Source: Hydnum rufescens UP504
Taxonomy: Eukaryota; Basidiomycota; Agaricomycetes; Cantharellales; Hydnaceae
DNA length: 64,000 nt
Reading direction: 5' to 3'
NCBI GenBank assembly: GCA_014904985.1
Contig: MU128910.1
Coordinates: 66,715 to 130,714 of the forward strand
The notes beneath the pieces are model-generated. The model ran no database searches. It was not told the DNA's origin and saw only the letters and a list, made by a program, of their open reading frames with translations. Position numbers and translations under genes: made by a program. Positions 12,852 through 24,934 of this stretch are shown piece after piece. The number at the start of each line of letters is the position of its first letter. Position 1 is the first letter of the stretch.

Positions 12852-15800
12852 TTGCATCCTATCCTGTAACTGCAACAACCACAACTGGCTGTGACAACCT
12901 AAAATATTATTGTTTGGTTGATGGTGCTGACAATGTAGGAGGTGTGCCTGCAGGTGCTAGCTTTCAGTGTATAACTACTGACTTACTGTATGTGTCTCTT
13001 TGTGGTGTGGACAATGTAGCTGGTCAGTCCAGATCTCTGATGATTCAATATGTGATGGCTAGCTGATACATCTTTTGGTGTGATTGGCAATGCAGTATGT
13101 GAGTCTTGGTGTCCCACCATTCAATGTATGATTCTCTCTAATGTAGCTTCTGGTGGAATCTACAACCCAGGGGGTGAGTTTGTGTCTCTCAGAATTCAAT
13201 GCAAGCTCACAGATTATTCACCTTTGCTGGCATGGGCAACACAGTGTGTGAGTACACATCCCCCACCTTTTGATGCATGGTTGCCAGCTGATATATCCCT
13301 GAATGGCATTGACAATGTAGGAGGTAAGACTGGACCTCTACCAATTTGATAAGTTATCAGCTGATAGAACATTTGGTGGTGTCAATAATATAGAAAGTGG
13401 GTTGGCTTCTCCCTTTAATGTGTCAACTGAACCATATATCTTTTGGTGCTATCAACAATACTGTATAGGATGTATGTCTGGATATCTTGAAATCTGATGC
13501 ATGGCCACTGACTGATAAATATTTTGTTATCATTGACAATATAGTATGTGAGTCCAGATTTAGTATGAGCTCCATAGCTGATCCATTGTGGGGGGCATTG
13601 ATAACATAGGAAGTAAGTCCAGCTCTCCCACCAGTCATGTTCTTGCTGGCTGATGCATCATTTGTTGGCATGGACAATGTAGTATGTGAGTCCAGATTTC
13701 TGATAAGTCAGTTCATGGTTATTGGTTGATACATCATCTGGTGGCATGGTTGATATAGGGAGTAAGTCTGGTCTCTTACAATTTAATGTGCATGCTGCCT
13801 GATGTTTCTTTCTGTGCCCTGGACAACATAGGAGGTAGGTCTAAGTCTCTTAGAATCCTATGGGAGGTTATCTGCTAATTCATGTTTGGGTGGCATTGGG
13901 AATGTAGCGGGTGAGTCCAGGCATCCCCAGCTCAATGGATGCATGTGGCTGATATATAGACTGATGTCATGGCCAATATAGAAGGTGTGTCTGGCTCTCC
14001 TGTAGCTCAATGTGTGCCCACTGACTAATGCATCATTGATTTCACATTGACAATGTAGTGGGTAAGTCTGGCTCTCTAATGATCTGGCATGATGTTGCTG
14101 ATTGATCTGCCTTCTGGTGGCATTGACAATGTAGTTGGTGGGTCACCTCTTTCACAATGTTGTGCAGGGTTGCCAGCTGATAGATTTACTGGTGGTATTC
14201 ACAATGTAGGATGTGAGTGTCCCCCACCATAATTAGTTACCAGCTGATGCATCTTCCAATCCCATTGACAATCTAGGATGTAAGGCCAGATATCTCCCAT
14301 TTTGAAGTGTGGTTGCTGGCTGACACATTGTTGGATGCAACTGCTAATGTAGGAAGTAAGTCCACATCTCTGACCATTGATGGATGGTTGCTGAGCTAGA
14401 TCACCTTTTTCTGGAATCAATAACTTAGAATGTAAGTCTGAATCTCTCAGTATCTGATCTATGGGTTTTGGCTAAGTATCTGGTGGTGTTGTTGATAATA
14501 TAGACTGTAAGTCTGATTCAGTTCCAATTATATACCTGGATGCAGGTTGATATTGCTTTCTTTCTCTGCCATGGTCAATGCAGGAAGTCAGTCTGGATCT
14601 TGTGATTTGATGCATGGTTCCTTGCTGATATAGTGTTTTGTCCCATCAATAACATAGCTTGTAAGTTCAGATCTTTTCCAAATTGATGGGCAGTCACTGG
14701 CTAATACAGTATTTGATGACATTGATAATGTAGCATGTAAGTCTAGATCACATTGAACTCAATGCACAATCATTAGCTGATACATCCCTGCATGCCAATG
14801 ATAACCTAGAATGTAAGTTCAGCTCACTTTTGATTCAGTACATGGTTGCTGGTTGATCTTACTGACATTGACAATATAGCTGGTGGGCCTGCATCTCCTA
14901 GAATCTGAGGCAGGGCTGGCTGATACATTGCCTGTGACATTGAAATGGTAGGATGTGAGTCCTCATCCCCCACCCTTTAACACATATTTCTGGCTGATAC
15001 ATTACCTAATGATATCAAAAATCAAGAATGTATGTTGAGATCCCTTGTATTTCAAAGTGAGGGTGTGTGCTAATACTCAATTGGTGGCATGGACAATGTA
15101 GGCAGTGAGTTTGCATTTCCCACTATTCCCTGGATGGTCCCTACCTGACATATATTTGGGTGATGTCAACACCATAGTATGTGGGTATCTTGTACAAATT
15201 GATGTGTGGCCTCCTGTTGACTCATCTTTTGGTCACATTACCAATGTAGGAGGTAAGTTCAGGGCTCTTAGAATTAAATGTGGCACTGTCAGGTGATTTA
15301 TTTTGGGATGACATTGACAATGTAGCAGGTAAGTCTGGATCTCTTTGAATTTGGTGTGAGTTCACTGATGATACATTGCCTACTTGCCCAAACATGATAG
15401 GATGTAAGTCCACATCTCCCACCACTTGAAGTATAGTTGACCATTGATATATCTTGTGATGGCATTGACAATGTAGGAAGTAAGTTTGCACTGATTAAAA
15501 TTCAGTGCATCATATCATCACTTGCTAATTTCATATTCGGGACTGACAATGTAGCATGTAGGTCTAGCTCCCCCATAATTCAATGCTTTGTTGCTTGCTG
15601 ATGCATCTTTTGTTGGGGTGGACAACTAGGTGGTAAGTCCATATCTTTTGCAATGCAGTCCACAGATGCTCACTGGTGATATTGATGATGCAGTCTGTAA
15701 GTCTGGGTCTCTTGCAACTCAATATATCATCACTCTAATCCATCTTTTGGTGGCATCAACAACATAGCCTGTAAGTCCTGATCTGTTAGGGTTTGGCACA

Positions 15801-18800
15801 TTGTTCTGCTGATTTATCTTTGGTGGTATTGATAGGGTGTAAGTACAGATCCCTTGAATCTGCTGCATTAATGTTTGCTGATTCATCTTTGAATGACACT
15901 CACAATGCAGGCTGTAAGTGTGGATCACTTAGAATTTTCAATGCCACCTTGTGCTGATTCATCCTTTTGTGGCATCAAAAACATAGCATGTAAGGCCAGA
16001 TCTCATAGAATTTGATGATTGACTCACTGATTCATCTTTTGGTGGCACTGATATGTAGCCTGTAAGTCTGATCTCAGAATTCAATGCATTGACACTGGCT
16101 AATTCATTGTTTGATGCAACAATATAGGTTGTGAGTCCAGATCTCTTAGAATTCCATTGACTTGCCCTGATTCATCTTTTGGTGGCATTGGCAATGTAGT
16201 TTGTAAGTCCAGATCTCTTATATTACCAAGCACTGTTGCTTCCTAATTTATCTTTTGATGCAATTGACAATATAGCTTGTAAGTCTGGATCCCTTAGAAT
16301 TTGAAGTACCATTGGTTACTGAGTCATCTTTCTGTGGCATTGCTGATATAGCATGTAAGTCTGGATGACTTGGAAATTGGCACATTGTTACCTGCTGACA
16401 TATCTTTTGGTGGCCTTGTCAACATAGCATGTAAGTTCAGATCACTTAGAATTCAATGCATTGGGGACTGCTGAATTTTGGTGGCTGGGTAATATAGGGT
16501 GTAAGTCTGGAGTGCTTAGAATCTAATGTATCAATGTTCACTCATCTCTCTGCTGGGACATTGACAACTTAGGCTGTGAGTTGAGGTCTCTTAAAATTCA
16601 ATGCTTTCTGATCAATCTTTTGGCTCCATTGATATAGCATGTAAGTTCTATCACCTATAATCCCATGTATTGATTCTTACTGATTCATCTTTTGCCATCA
16701 ATAACATAGCATGTAAGTTTACATCACCTAGAATTCAATGTATCATTTCTCACTAACTCATCTTTTGGTTCCATCAATGATGTAGGAAGTGAGTCTGAAT
16801 CACTTAGAATTCTAGCCATTGATGGTTGATTTATTTTTTGCAGAGAGTGAATCCCTGAGATCTCAATGCATTAATACTTGCTGACTCATCCTTTGGTGCT
16901 ATCAATAACATAGCTTGTAAGTCTAGTCCAGATCTCTTAGAATTCAATGGATTAGCACTCAGTGATTTATCTTTTATGGCATTGACAATATAGGAAGTAA
17001 GTCTGGATTACCTCAAAATATGACACATCATCACTCACTGACTTCTCTTTTGGTGGCATTGACAACATAGCATGTAAGTCCCAATCCCTTAGAATTCAAT
17101 GCATCAAGACCCACTGATTCACCTTTTGATGGTATTGATACAATAGGGTGTAAGTCCAGATCTCTTATAATTCAATCCATTGAGCCTTACTGATCTCTTG
17201 TTTGGGCATCAACAATCCAGGTTGTAAGTCTGAATTTCTTAGAATCCAATGCATCATTGCTTGCTGATCTCTCTTTCTGGGACATCAATAACATAGCGTG
17301 TAAGTCTGGATCTCCTAGAATCTGATGATTATTTCCTGCTGATTCATTGTTTGGTGTCATCAACAATGTAGGGGGTAAGTCTTGATCCCTTAGAATTCAA
17401 TCCATCAATGCTCAGTGATTCATCTTTTGTGGAATTGATATAGGGTGTAAGTATGGATTACTTAGAATTTGATACATCATCACTTGCTGACTCATCTATT
17501 GGTGTTCTCAACAATGCAGTTTGTAAGTCTGGATCTCTTAGAATTTGAAGCATCATCACTTCCTGATTCACCTTTTGGTGGCATTGACAATGTAGATTGT
17601 AAGTCAGATGACTTCAAATTTGAGGCATTACCACTGGGTGATTTATCTTCCTATGACATTTACAATGTAGGAGGTGAGTCTGGATCTCTTTGAACTGGGT
17701 GAATCCTTGGTCCCTAATTCATCCTTTGGTGGCATCAACAATGTAGGAGGTAAGTCCAAATCACTCAGAATTGATGTTTTTGATGCTCACTGATTCATTT
17801 TTGATGATACTGATATTGATAACATAGCGGGTGAGTCTGGATCACTTAGAATTTGATATATCACTGCTCCCTGATACCTCTTTTCATGGCATTGACAATG
17901 TAGGAAGTAGGTCCTGATCTCTCAGAATTAGCTGCATCAGTACCTGCTGAGTAATCTTTCTCTTCCATCAACAACACAGATTGTAAGTCTAGATCTCTTA
18001 ATTTGACACATCAATATACATCAATTCTCACTGATTCTCCTTGTACTTGACATTCATCCCATAGGGTGTAAGCCCTGATCTTTGAGAATTTAATGCACTG
18101 CTCCTCACTGATTCATATTGGCCACATCACCAATGCAGGAAGTAAGTTAGAATTTGATGCATTGGTGCTCACTGATTCATGCTACCAACAACATAGGTTG
18201 TAAGCCCAGATCTCTTCAAATTGATGCATCATTGGCTGCTGATTTTTTTTTGGTGACATTGATACTGCAGCATGTAAGCCCATATCTCTTAGAATTCTAT
18301 GCATTATGGTCTATTGACTTATTGTTTGGTGGTATCAATAACATAGCATGTAAGTCCAGATATCTTCAACTTCAATGCATTGGTACTGGCTGATTCATCT
18401 GTTTGGGTGCATTTGCAATGTAGGAAGTAAGCTCGATCATTTAGACTCCAAAATATCTATCCTTGCTAATTCATTCTTTGGTGGCATTGGCAATATAGGT
18501 GGTAAGTCCAGATCCCTTAGAATGCCATCCCTAGATGCTGATTCATATTTTGGTGGCATCTCCACCATAGTTTGTGGGTCACATCTCTTTGAACTCCATC
18601 CATGGTTACACACTGATTCATCCTTTGGTGGCATTGATAACATAGCATGCAAGTCCAGATGTCTTAGAATTCCATGCATCAACCTCACTGATCACTCTTT
18701 TGGGGGTGTGGATAATGTAGCCTGTAAGTGCAGATCTTTTACAATTGGCATCACTGTTCACTGATTCACATTTGGTGATATCATTAATGTAGCAGGTAGG

Positions 18801-19111
18801 TCCTAATTTCTTAGAATTCAATGCCTTGTTGCTTGCTCATGTCCCACTTTATCATTTTGTTGACATAGACAGTAAGCCTGTGGCTCCCACCATTCAATTT
18901 ATGGTCTCTCTAATGAACCCTTACTCACTGGCATCCACCACCTAGGAAGTAAGTATGCACATCTTACCATTCTATTTGAGGGCTCTGACTTAGCTGCCTT
19001 TTGCTGATGTTCACTACATAGCCTCAAGTTGTGAGTTCCCAGATCTGTCTAATGCAAAACAGATTATATTTTCCCACTCCATTCCTCATAATGCCATTTA
19101 TGGCTCCTTAG
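12816..19111 (+). repeat. Tandem array of about 83 intron-like units separated by 3-nt spacers
   Basis: Units of about 74 nt repeat for 6.3 kb. A typical unit starts with gtaagtc(t/c)(g/a)gatctctta, then gaattcaatgc. It continues with a branch-site-like ctgat or ctgac, followed by tcatcttttggtggc, and ends with attgacaatatag. Directly after each ag come three variable bases, then the next gtaagt. Examples are GAG 12939-12941, TAT 13096-13098, GAA 18946-18948. Counting by eye gives 83 ag-spacer-gt junctions. All have ag; all but one have gt, and that one (near 18649) has gc, a tolerated donor. The last spacer is nine bases (19022-19030). Sequence between the splice signals is far more diverged. 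No spacer is a stop codon. The first unit (12816-12938) is longer and less similar. Only five CpG were found in the array up to 19030. Confidence 0.9.
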
Positions 19112-19156
19112 GATTATGTGCGTCACATCTGGCATCCAAAATATAGTCAATTGTAA
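19112..19156 (+). other. Possible terminal exon of the intron-unit array
   Basis: The last intron-like unit opens at 19031 and has an acceptor tccttag ending at 19111. Reading on in the frame set by CTT ATG at 12815 plus multiples of three gives fourteen codons (DYVRHIWHPKYSQL) and a TAA at 19154-19156. This is what a final coding exon would look like, but there is no homology to support it. A CpG reappears inside it. Confidence 0.3.
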
Positions 19157-20019
19157 CTTCATTCATCACTCACCCTTGTGTTTTGATTCTGGCATGGTAA
19201 ATGGGGTTGGTCTTCACTTTCAAGCTTTATCCTCAGCTCACCCAAGTTTGATTAGGCACTGGAATATGCAGGGCTCAAAAGCCTGTGCTCCTTTGCTCAA
19301 ACTGTCGGTCAGTTTAGATTTTCATTAATTACCTACTTCCAAGTCTGAATATTGATTATAGCGCCAACTGCCTATCTCATCAAATCCTGAAGTTCAATAT
19401 CTGACATTTATTTTCTGTCAGTGTTAAGACCAATGTCTAAGTGCACAGGGATTGAATTTGCTTATCTTGGCTTATTGAACTAGTGGTCATACTTTGGATT
19501 CGGCAGGGGAAGAGTGGAAGTCTGCCAGCAGCACATGAAGCAGATCACACTGCTCATTCTATCCAAGCTCAGCTCAATAGATTGGTGGATGATGGAAATT
19601 TGCAAGGACTATATTCATATAGGATTACAACAAGACTTGCCAAGATTATTGATGAGTACACACCATTGTAGGCATCATGTGCGGCATACATCTACCAAAA
19701 TAAGTCATATAAATGTATGAATTGTTCTTCATGGCTTCCCTCAGTGAGAATAGGGCACAGTGCTCTACCCACTGTTTCTAGGTCCTTCATAGCTCTTGCC
19801 TTCAAATCCCTCTCCGCAGTATCCTTTTGAGTTATTAGCCAACACAGGGGGGTTCTCCAATGGAACCAGTAGTTATCTAGGGTTCCTCAGCATTTATCAG
19901 AGCCCATAAGTTGGTAACATAGTCTATGTTTGTATATTGGGCTAGACTGGACCCAGGACCATTCGGATCATTGGCAAACCTTGATTATCATCCCACAGCC
20001 AGCCCCTCCGGACCAAAAT
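19157..20019. other. Unassigned region downstream of the array
   Basis: No recognisable gene. A 62-codon open frame at 19483-19671 on the plus strand (ending 'TTRLAKIIDEYTPL') has no family I recognise. It could be a further exon of the array gene or chance. Base composition is still AT/TG-rich and CpG-poor here, gradually returning to normal. Confidence 0.35.
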
Positions 20020-20423
20020 AGCCAGACTAGGAGGGGCTTACAATGTCTCCACAGCGGTGAATCTTTCGCTGGCAAGCAACACCCCACACAGAGAATGAGA
20101 TGTTTTTGTACTCGACAGTCTCGGCATTGAAGCCTTGATTTGGTCTGTTGCAGAATACATAATGGAAGACAGTAAGTAGACGCACCGTTAGTTGGGATCA
20201 TGGTGACAACCTTGATGAACTTAAGTTTATAAAGGATGGCCGTCTTTCTGGCAGCATCAAGGCCGACCATGAGAACCCCTGAAAGTGAACATGAAATGTG
20301 AAGAGGAAGGAAAGAGAATTGAGAGGATGATCAGGGTGAGACGGTCTGATTTGAATGTGAGTAATGAAAGGCATTTCCTTCGTATCAAAGAGGCCATTGA
20401 GAAGGTTAGACTGACACATCCAT
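20020..20423 (-). pseudogene. 3'-truncated ARF GTPase pseudogene
   Basis: This is a decayed copy of the ARF gene at 23.4-24.2 kb. From a start at 20423 the first exon is already broken by a stop after five codons. The P-loop exon reads 'MVGLDAARKTAILYKLKF', with the glycine of GKT replaced by arginine. The switch exon keeps '[13 protein letters not shown]' but has lost the DVGGQ motif, reading 'GVACQ'. Homology stops near 20020, so the whole C-terminal half, including NKQD, is absent. It could not bind GTP normally. Confidence 0.85.
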
Positions 20424-20499
20424 GGATGAGGAGAAAGTGGTTGCACCCAGCAAAAAGCCGGAGACAAAAAGCCAGTTGATCACCTGTGCGGCGAACAGT

Positions 20500-22345
20500 G
20501 ATCGAGGTCACGAGAAAACCGTTCATGGAGTAACACTAGTGCAAACATCCCAGTAAGAGGTGTTCTCCTTTCCCCTCCATGACTTGTGCGTCGCGCCTGG
20601 GTACCTTATCCAAATCTTCATAGAGTATCGCGCAGGAAAGCCAGGGAAAGCATCCAAATAACCCTGGCAAGTTTGAGGCCCCTTCTCACCCGGATAGGGA
20701 ATAGCTCAAAGGTCACTAGAATCACCATGCCTCGCTCGAGCTAAACTACTAAGTTTCCAGCTTCTCCACGGCATAATAAGAGTATCAAGTGCAGTCCTTA
20801 CCGATGATCATCAGGGTTGCAGGAATACTCTTCTCGTCTTCGTTCCAATCGACTGTCGTATCCCTGAATCGCCGGAAATGATGCTTCATGAGCGTGGCCA
20901 CTCCCGAGTTTATTATTGCCAGTGACAGCTGAGGCTTGGGGGAAAGTTTCACGATCGTCGAAGGCACAGGATCAAGCCACCTATCTAGCAGAAGGGCGCG
21001 CGAGACTGTCAGGGGCGTATACGAATTTGGAGGTGGACTTGCATAGAATTGGGAACTGCGTGAATGACCTTATTTCTTGGGTGAGTATCTATTACGTGGC
21101 TGGTTGGTGAAAAGAAAAAGGATGTGTGGACATACCGTTGTTGAAGCACCGAAAGAGTCTCCTGTCAAAGTAGGCCTATCGATGTCCACTTGGTTTACCC
21201 ACTGTGAGAAATCATATACGGGTCCTCTGGTCTCGCACATAAGATCTTTCGAAATGCTTCAAACAAACTTGGAGAAACTGTGGAATGTTTTGTAGACCCT
21301 TGCACTACGAAAGACCAGGTGCTCAGAGCTCAGAGGGAGCGGATGACCGGATATATTGTCTCCCCATCTGTGTCCCACCACCGTTACAACTTGAAGGTTT
21401 TTCTTTTTTTTTCACGAGGCAGAAAGCAGACGCACACCTATATCATCCATACGTAAATAATGCAGTGTCCGAAAGGTGCCGTTACAACGAACACTAACAG
21501 AGGTTTCCGGGGTGAGCTCTAAGTGTGTAGACATCACTCGGCCGGGCCATGGGAAAATATGACCCAAGGTCACCTGGGATGTTCGTCCTTGGGCTCTCCC
21601 GGAGCCGCTAAGGCTTCGACGCGATCGAGAATCCGTGCATCAGGAAAGAATGGGAGCCGGAGTTACAGACGATTGATTCTGCATCATTGGATGCAGTGAC
21701 GTAGCACGATTATCTTGAGGAAGTGTGCATAGAGGGATGGGAGCGGAGCAACCATGCTCGTCGGCCTATGCTTTCGGTTCATTGAGAGGCGTGTCTTCCA
21801 TTTTAGTAGGATGCTTCGGGCATGCACCTGCGAATTTTGCAAATCCAACGAGCATCCTGGAAAGAACCGTCAACGCGTGCACACGGCGTCGTGAGGGATG
21901 CACTCACCTGATAGGCCATGGTACAAAGCCGTAGGTCGTGGGTCCATACGACACGGATTGTGCACATTGTAAAGTCTTAATGTATCTCGTGTTCACCATT
22001 CTGGACCTTGGACTTACCATTAGGTTTTGGGTAGAACGGCATAAGAAAAAGTGGAGAGCCCGACGCCCCTTCGAGCGGACATACGGGTGGCGAGAGTCAC
22101 GTGGATTTTTCCTTACTAGGCAATAGCCACACTATGCATCAAGTCTGAAAAGGTATGAGATACACCGGGTGTTTGAGGGGCAACACGGCCATCAGAGTTA
22201 CGCGTTGTACCGGCTGGAGGATCTCCACCGGTGTGGGCCGTCTGGCTACAGGCCCATGGACACAAGAAAGGGTGGTTGCAGTAAGCGACGAGAAGCTATA
22301 TATCGAGGAAATTCGAACTGAATTCGGATATGGCAGCGATTCGGG
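20500..22345 (-). pseudogene. PAF-acetylhydrolase-like pseudogene (copy of 9150-11150)
   Basis: The stretch matches the intact lipase gene and its upstream region from end to end, in the same orientation. The C-terminal exon near 20785-20967 (ending 'WNEDEKSIPATLMIIG') is close to the parent. The nucleophile elbow is altered to GDSFG. About 45 bp encoding the '[15 protein letters not shown]' block are deleted near 21510, the first exon is disrupted and the parent start codon is gone. It lies immediately downstream of the ARF fragment, so the two relics form one duplicated block. Confidence 0.85.
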
Positions 22346-23377
22346 CTCTGGTCGTCCAACGAATAGGCGGATATAGATCCGGTTACCCAGTGTAGCCGCT
22401 CTACAGCAATCTCTCGTTGTCGCGATGGCAAGGTGTCTCTTTAACCATAAAGGGCGCCTGAACATCTTGCGCACCCGGACAACTTTTCAATGGCATTTGC
22501 TGCACATTAATGGCCTCGATACGTTGCCATCCCAAAGGTAAGGACGCAGAACCACAGCTGGATCGGAGGATATAGGTGATGAATCCGAAATTCGAACCCA
22601 TACGCTGGACCCGGGATGTTTTGCTCGCCATCACAGGTCAGCTCAATCCTGATCCAGAGGCAAGTGACCCCCCGAATGGCAACCATAGGCATAAATAACG
22701 AGTTGTGTATGCTTGGCCCATATCGCTGTCTGGTCAGTTTTTGCTCATACGCAAGTGCGGCTCCAAGGAGTGAGTGACATAGGGTGCTGTTCTTCTCCCC
22801 TCCAAATGGCCTGCTCGGGGCTCGATGTTTTGGCCGAATACCGCAGACAGTCGTTTACATGACTTGGGAGAGCCCTTCATCCACCGGTCACCTGTCTCGC
22901 GCTGGATTAGATGTGCGTTATGCGTCCAAGCTTCCAAGGGCCCTCAATGCGCCGTACGCTCAATCATAAAAACCTCCTTCATACCAAGGTTTGAACTCTC
23001 ACTCCTATTCGCGCCAATGGGTGTACTTGGACTTCACTAATAAGTCACTCAGCGCTTGTGGATTAAACATCCATCATCGATGTTTGATTTGTAAGGACAG
23101 ACGCATCGTGAAGTTTAGGAAGAACGTGGTCGACGTAGAGTACTATTTCATGACGTGGTCGTCATCCTGGGGCTTGGTCTAATTGTTCCACTTTGCGATC
23201 AAGAACATTGGGCAACGGCCACAAGTCCGATGGGGGCAGAGGCCATGCATTTAGAGGGGGGAAAAAAGGAACAGGAAAGATAGAAGAGACCAAGTGTGGG
23301 AAATCAGACAACACGTAAGGATGGTGAGAATAGCAGATACCACGCCAAAGGAGACAAGGACACCATGTTGCAATTTC
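22346..23377. other. Intergenic, no recognised gene
   Basis: Short open frames are present on both strands (for example 22401-22634 minus, 22784-22969 plus), but none resembles a known family and none has supporting splice structure. The part right of about 23180 is likely the ARF 3' untranslated region. Confidence 0.4.
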
Positions 23378-24194
<817 letters not shown>

Positions 24195-24934
24195 GGATGA
24201 TGAGAAATGGGATTATGGAGGAAGTGGTTGGTTGTGTTCAGCGAAAAGTCGGAGATAAAAAATAACTATTCCGGAATAAGCCAACGTGGTCCAACACCAC
24301 CAACGACGTGGCCTCCGTCTTTTCAGCACACTTTACACGCACACGCCTCCGGGGGCTATGTGATGCTCCATCGTACATATCTGCTACGTTTGTGTACTGC
24401 TATCTGACTCGTTTTAACCTTCGTCGTTGCCCGAAATCCTTGCTGTCCGCGCCTGAGACAATATTTAGCAGAAAATATATTTCCCCCTTGACAGGCCATC
24501 CCTAACACATTCCTTTCCCAACGATAATCTTTTGGGAGAGACGGAGATGTGTCGCATGAACTGAGATGCAGCCTGCCCTGCTGCCCCTTCTGCACCCTTT
24601 CAAACCTAATCCTTGTCCCGAAAGTATTTTTGAGAGCTTCTCGCCTACATGATCTGTATTACTTGTATTTTCTGCATACAGGTCGTGCTGAATACTTTGA
24701 AAGTGCCTACAGCTCTGAAGTGACCTGCCGATCCCCTTCAAGAGCTCGCTGCTAAACTTCCAGTCCTAGCACTAGCCCTAGTCCAGCCCCTAGCAAATTC
24801 ATTCGTTGGAAGTGGTGAGAGATACCCAATCAAGCCACCAACCATTTTCGGCGTTGAGTAGGGTTCATCGCAATTACGTACATACACTCCAAGAAACCTC
24901 ATTGCTTCCAAGCTCTACGAGGGAGGGGACATCC
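24195..24934. promoter_or_regulatory. Divergent intergenic region ARF1 / TRP-like gene
   Basis: About 740 bp separate the two start codons. No coding signal is evident. Pyrimidine-rich stretches (for example near 24580) are present, and both promoters must lie here. Confidence 0.4.

Noticed and set aside
13080..13349. Independent small genes in the array (several open frames of 60-130 codons)
   Set aside because: They are local readings of the repeat, lack consistent frames between units and have no own start context.
12939..19022. CRISPR-like array
   Set aside because: Units are imperfect, the variable part is only three bases, and the setting is a nuclear fungal gene region.
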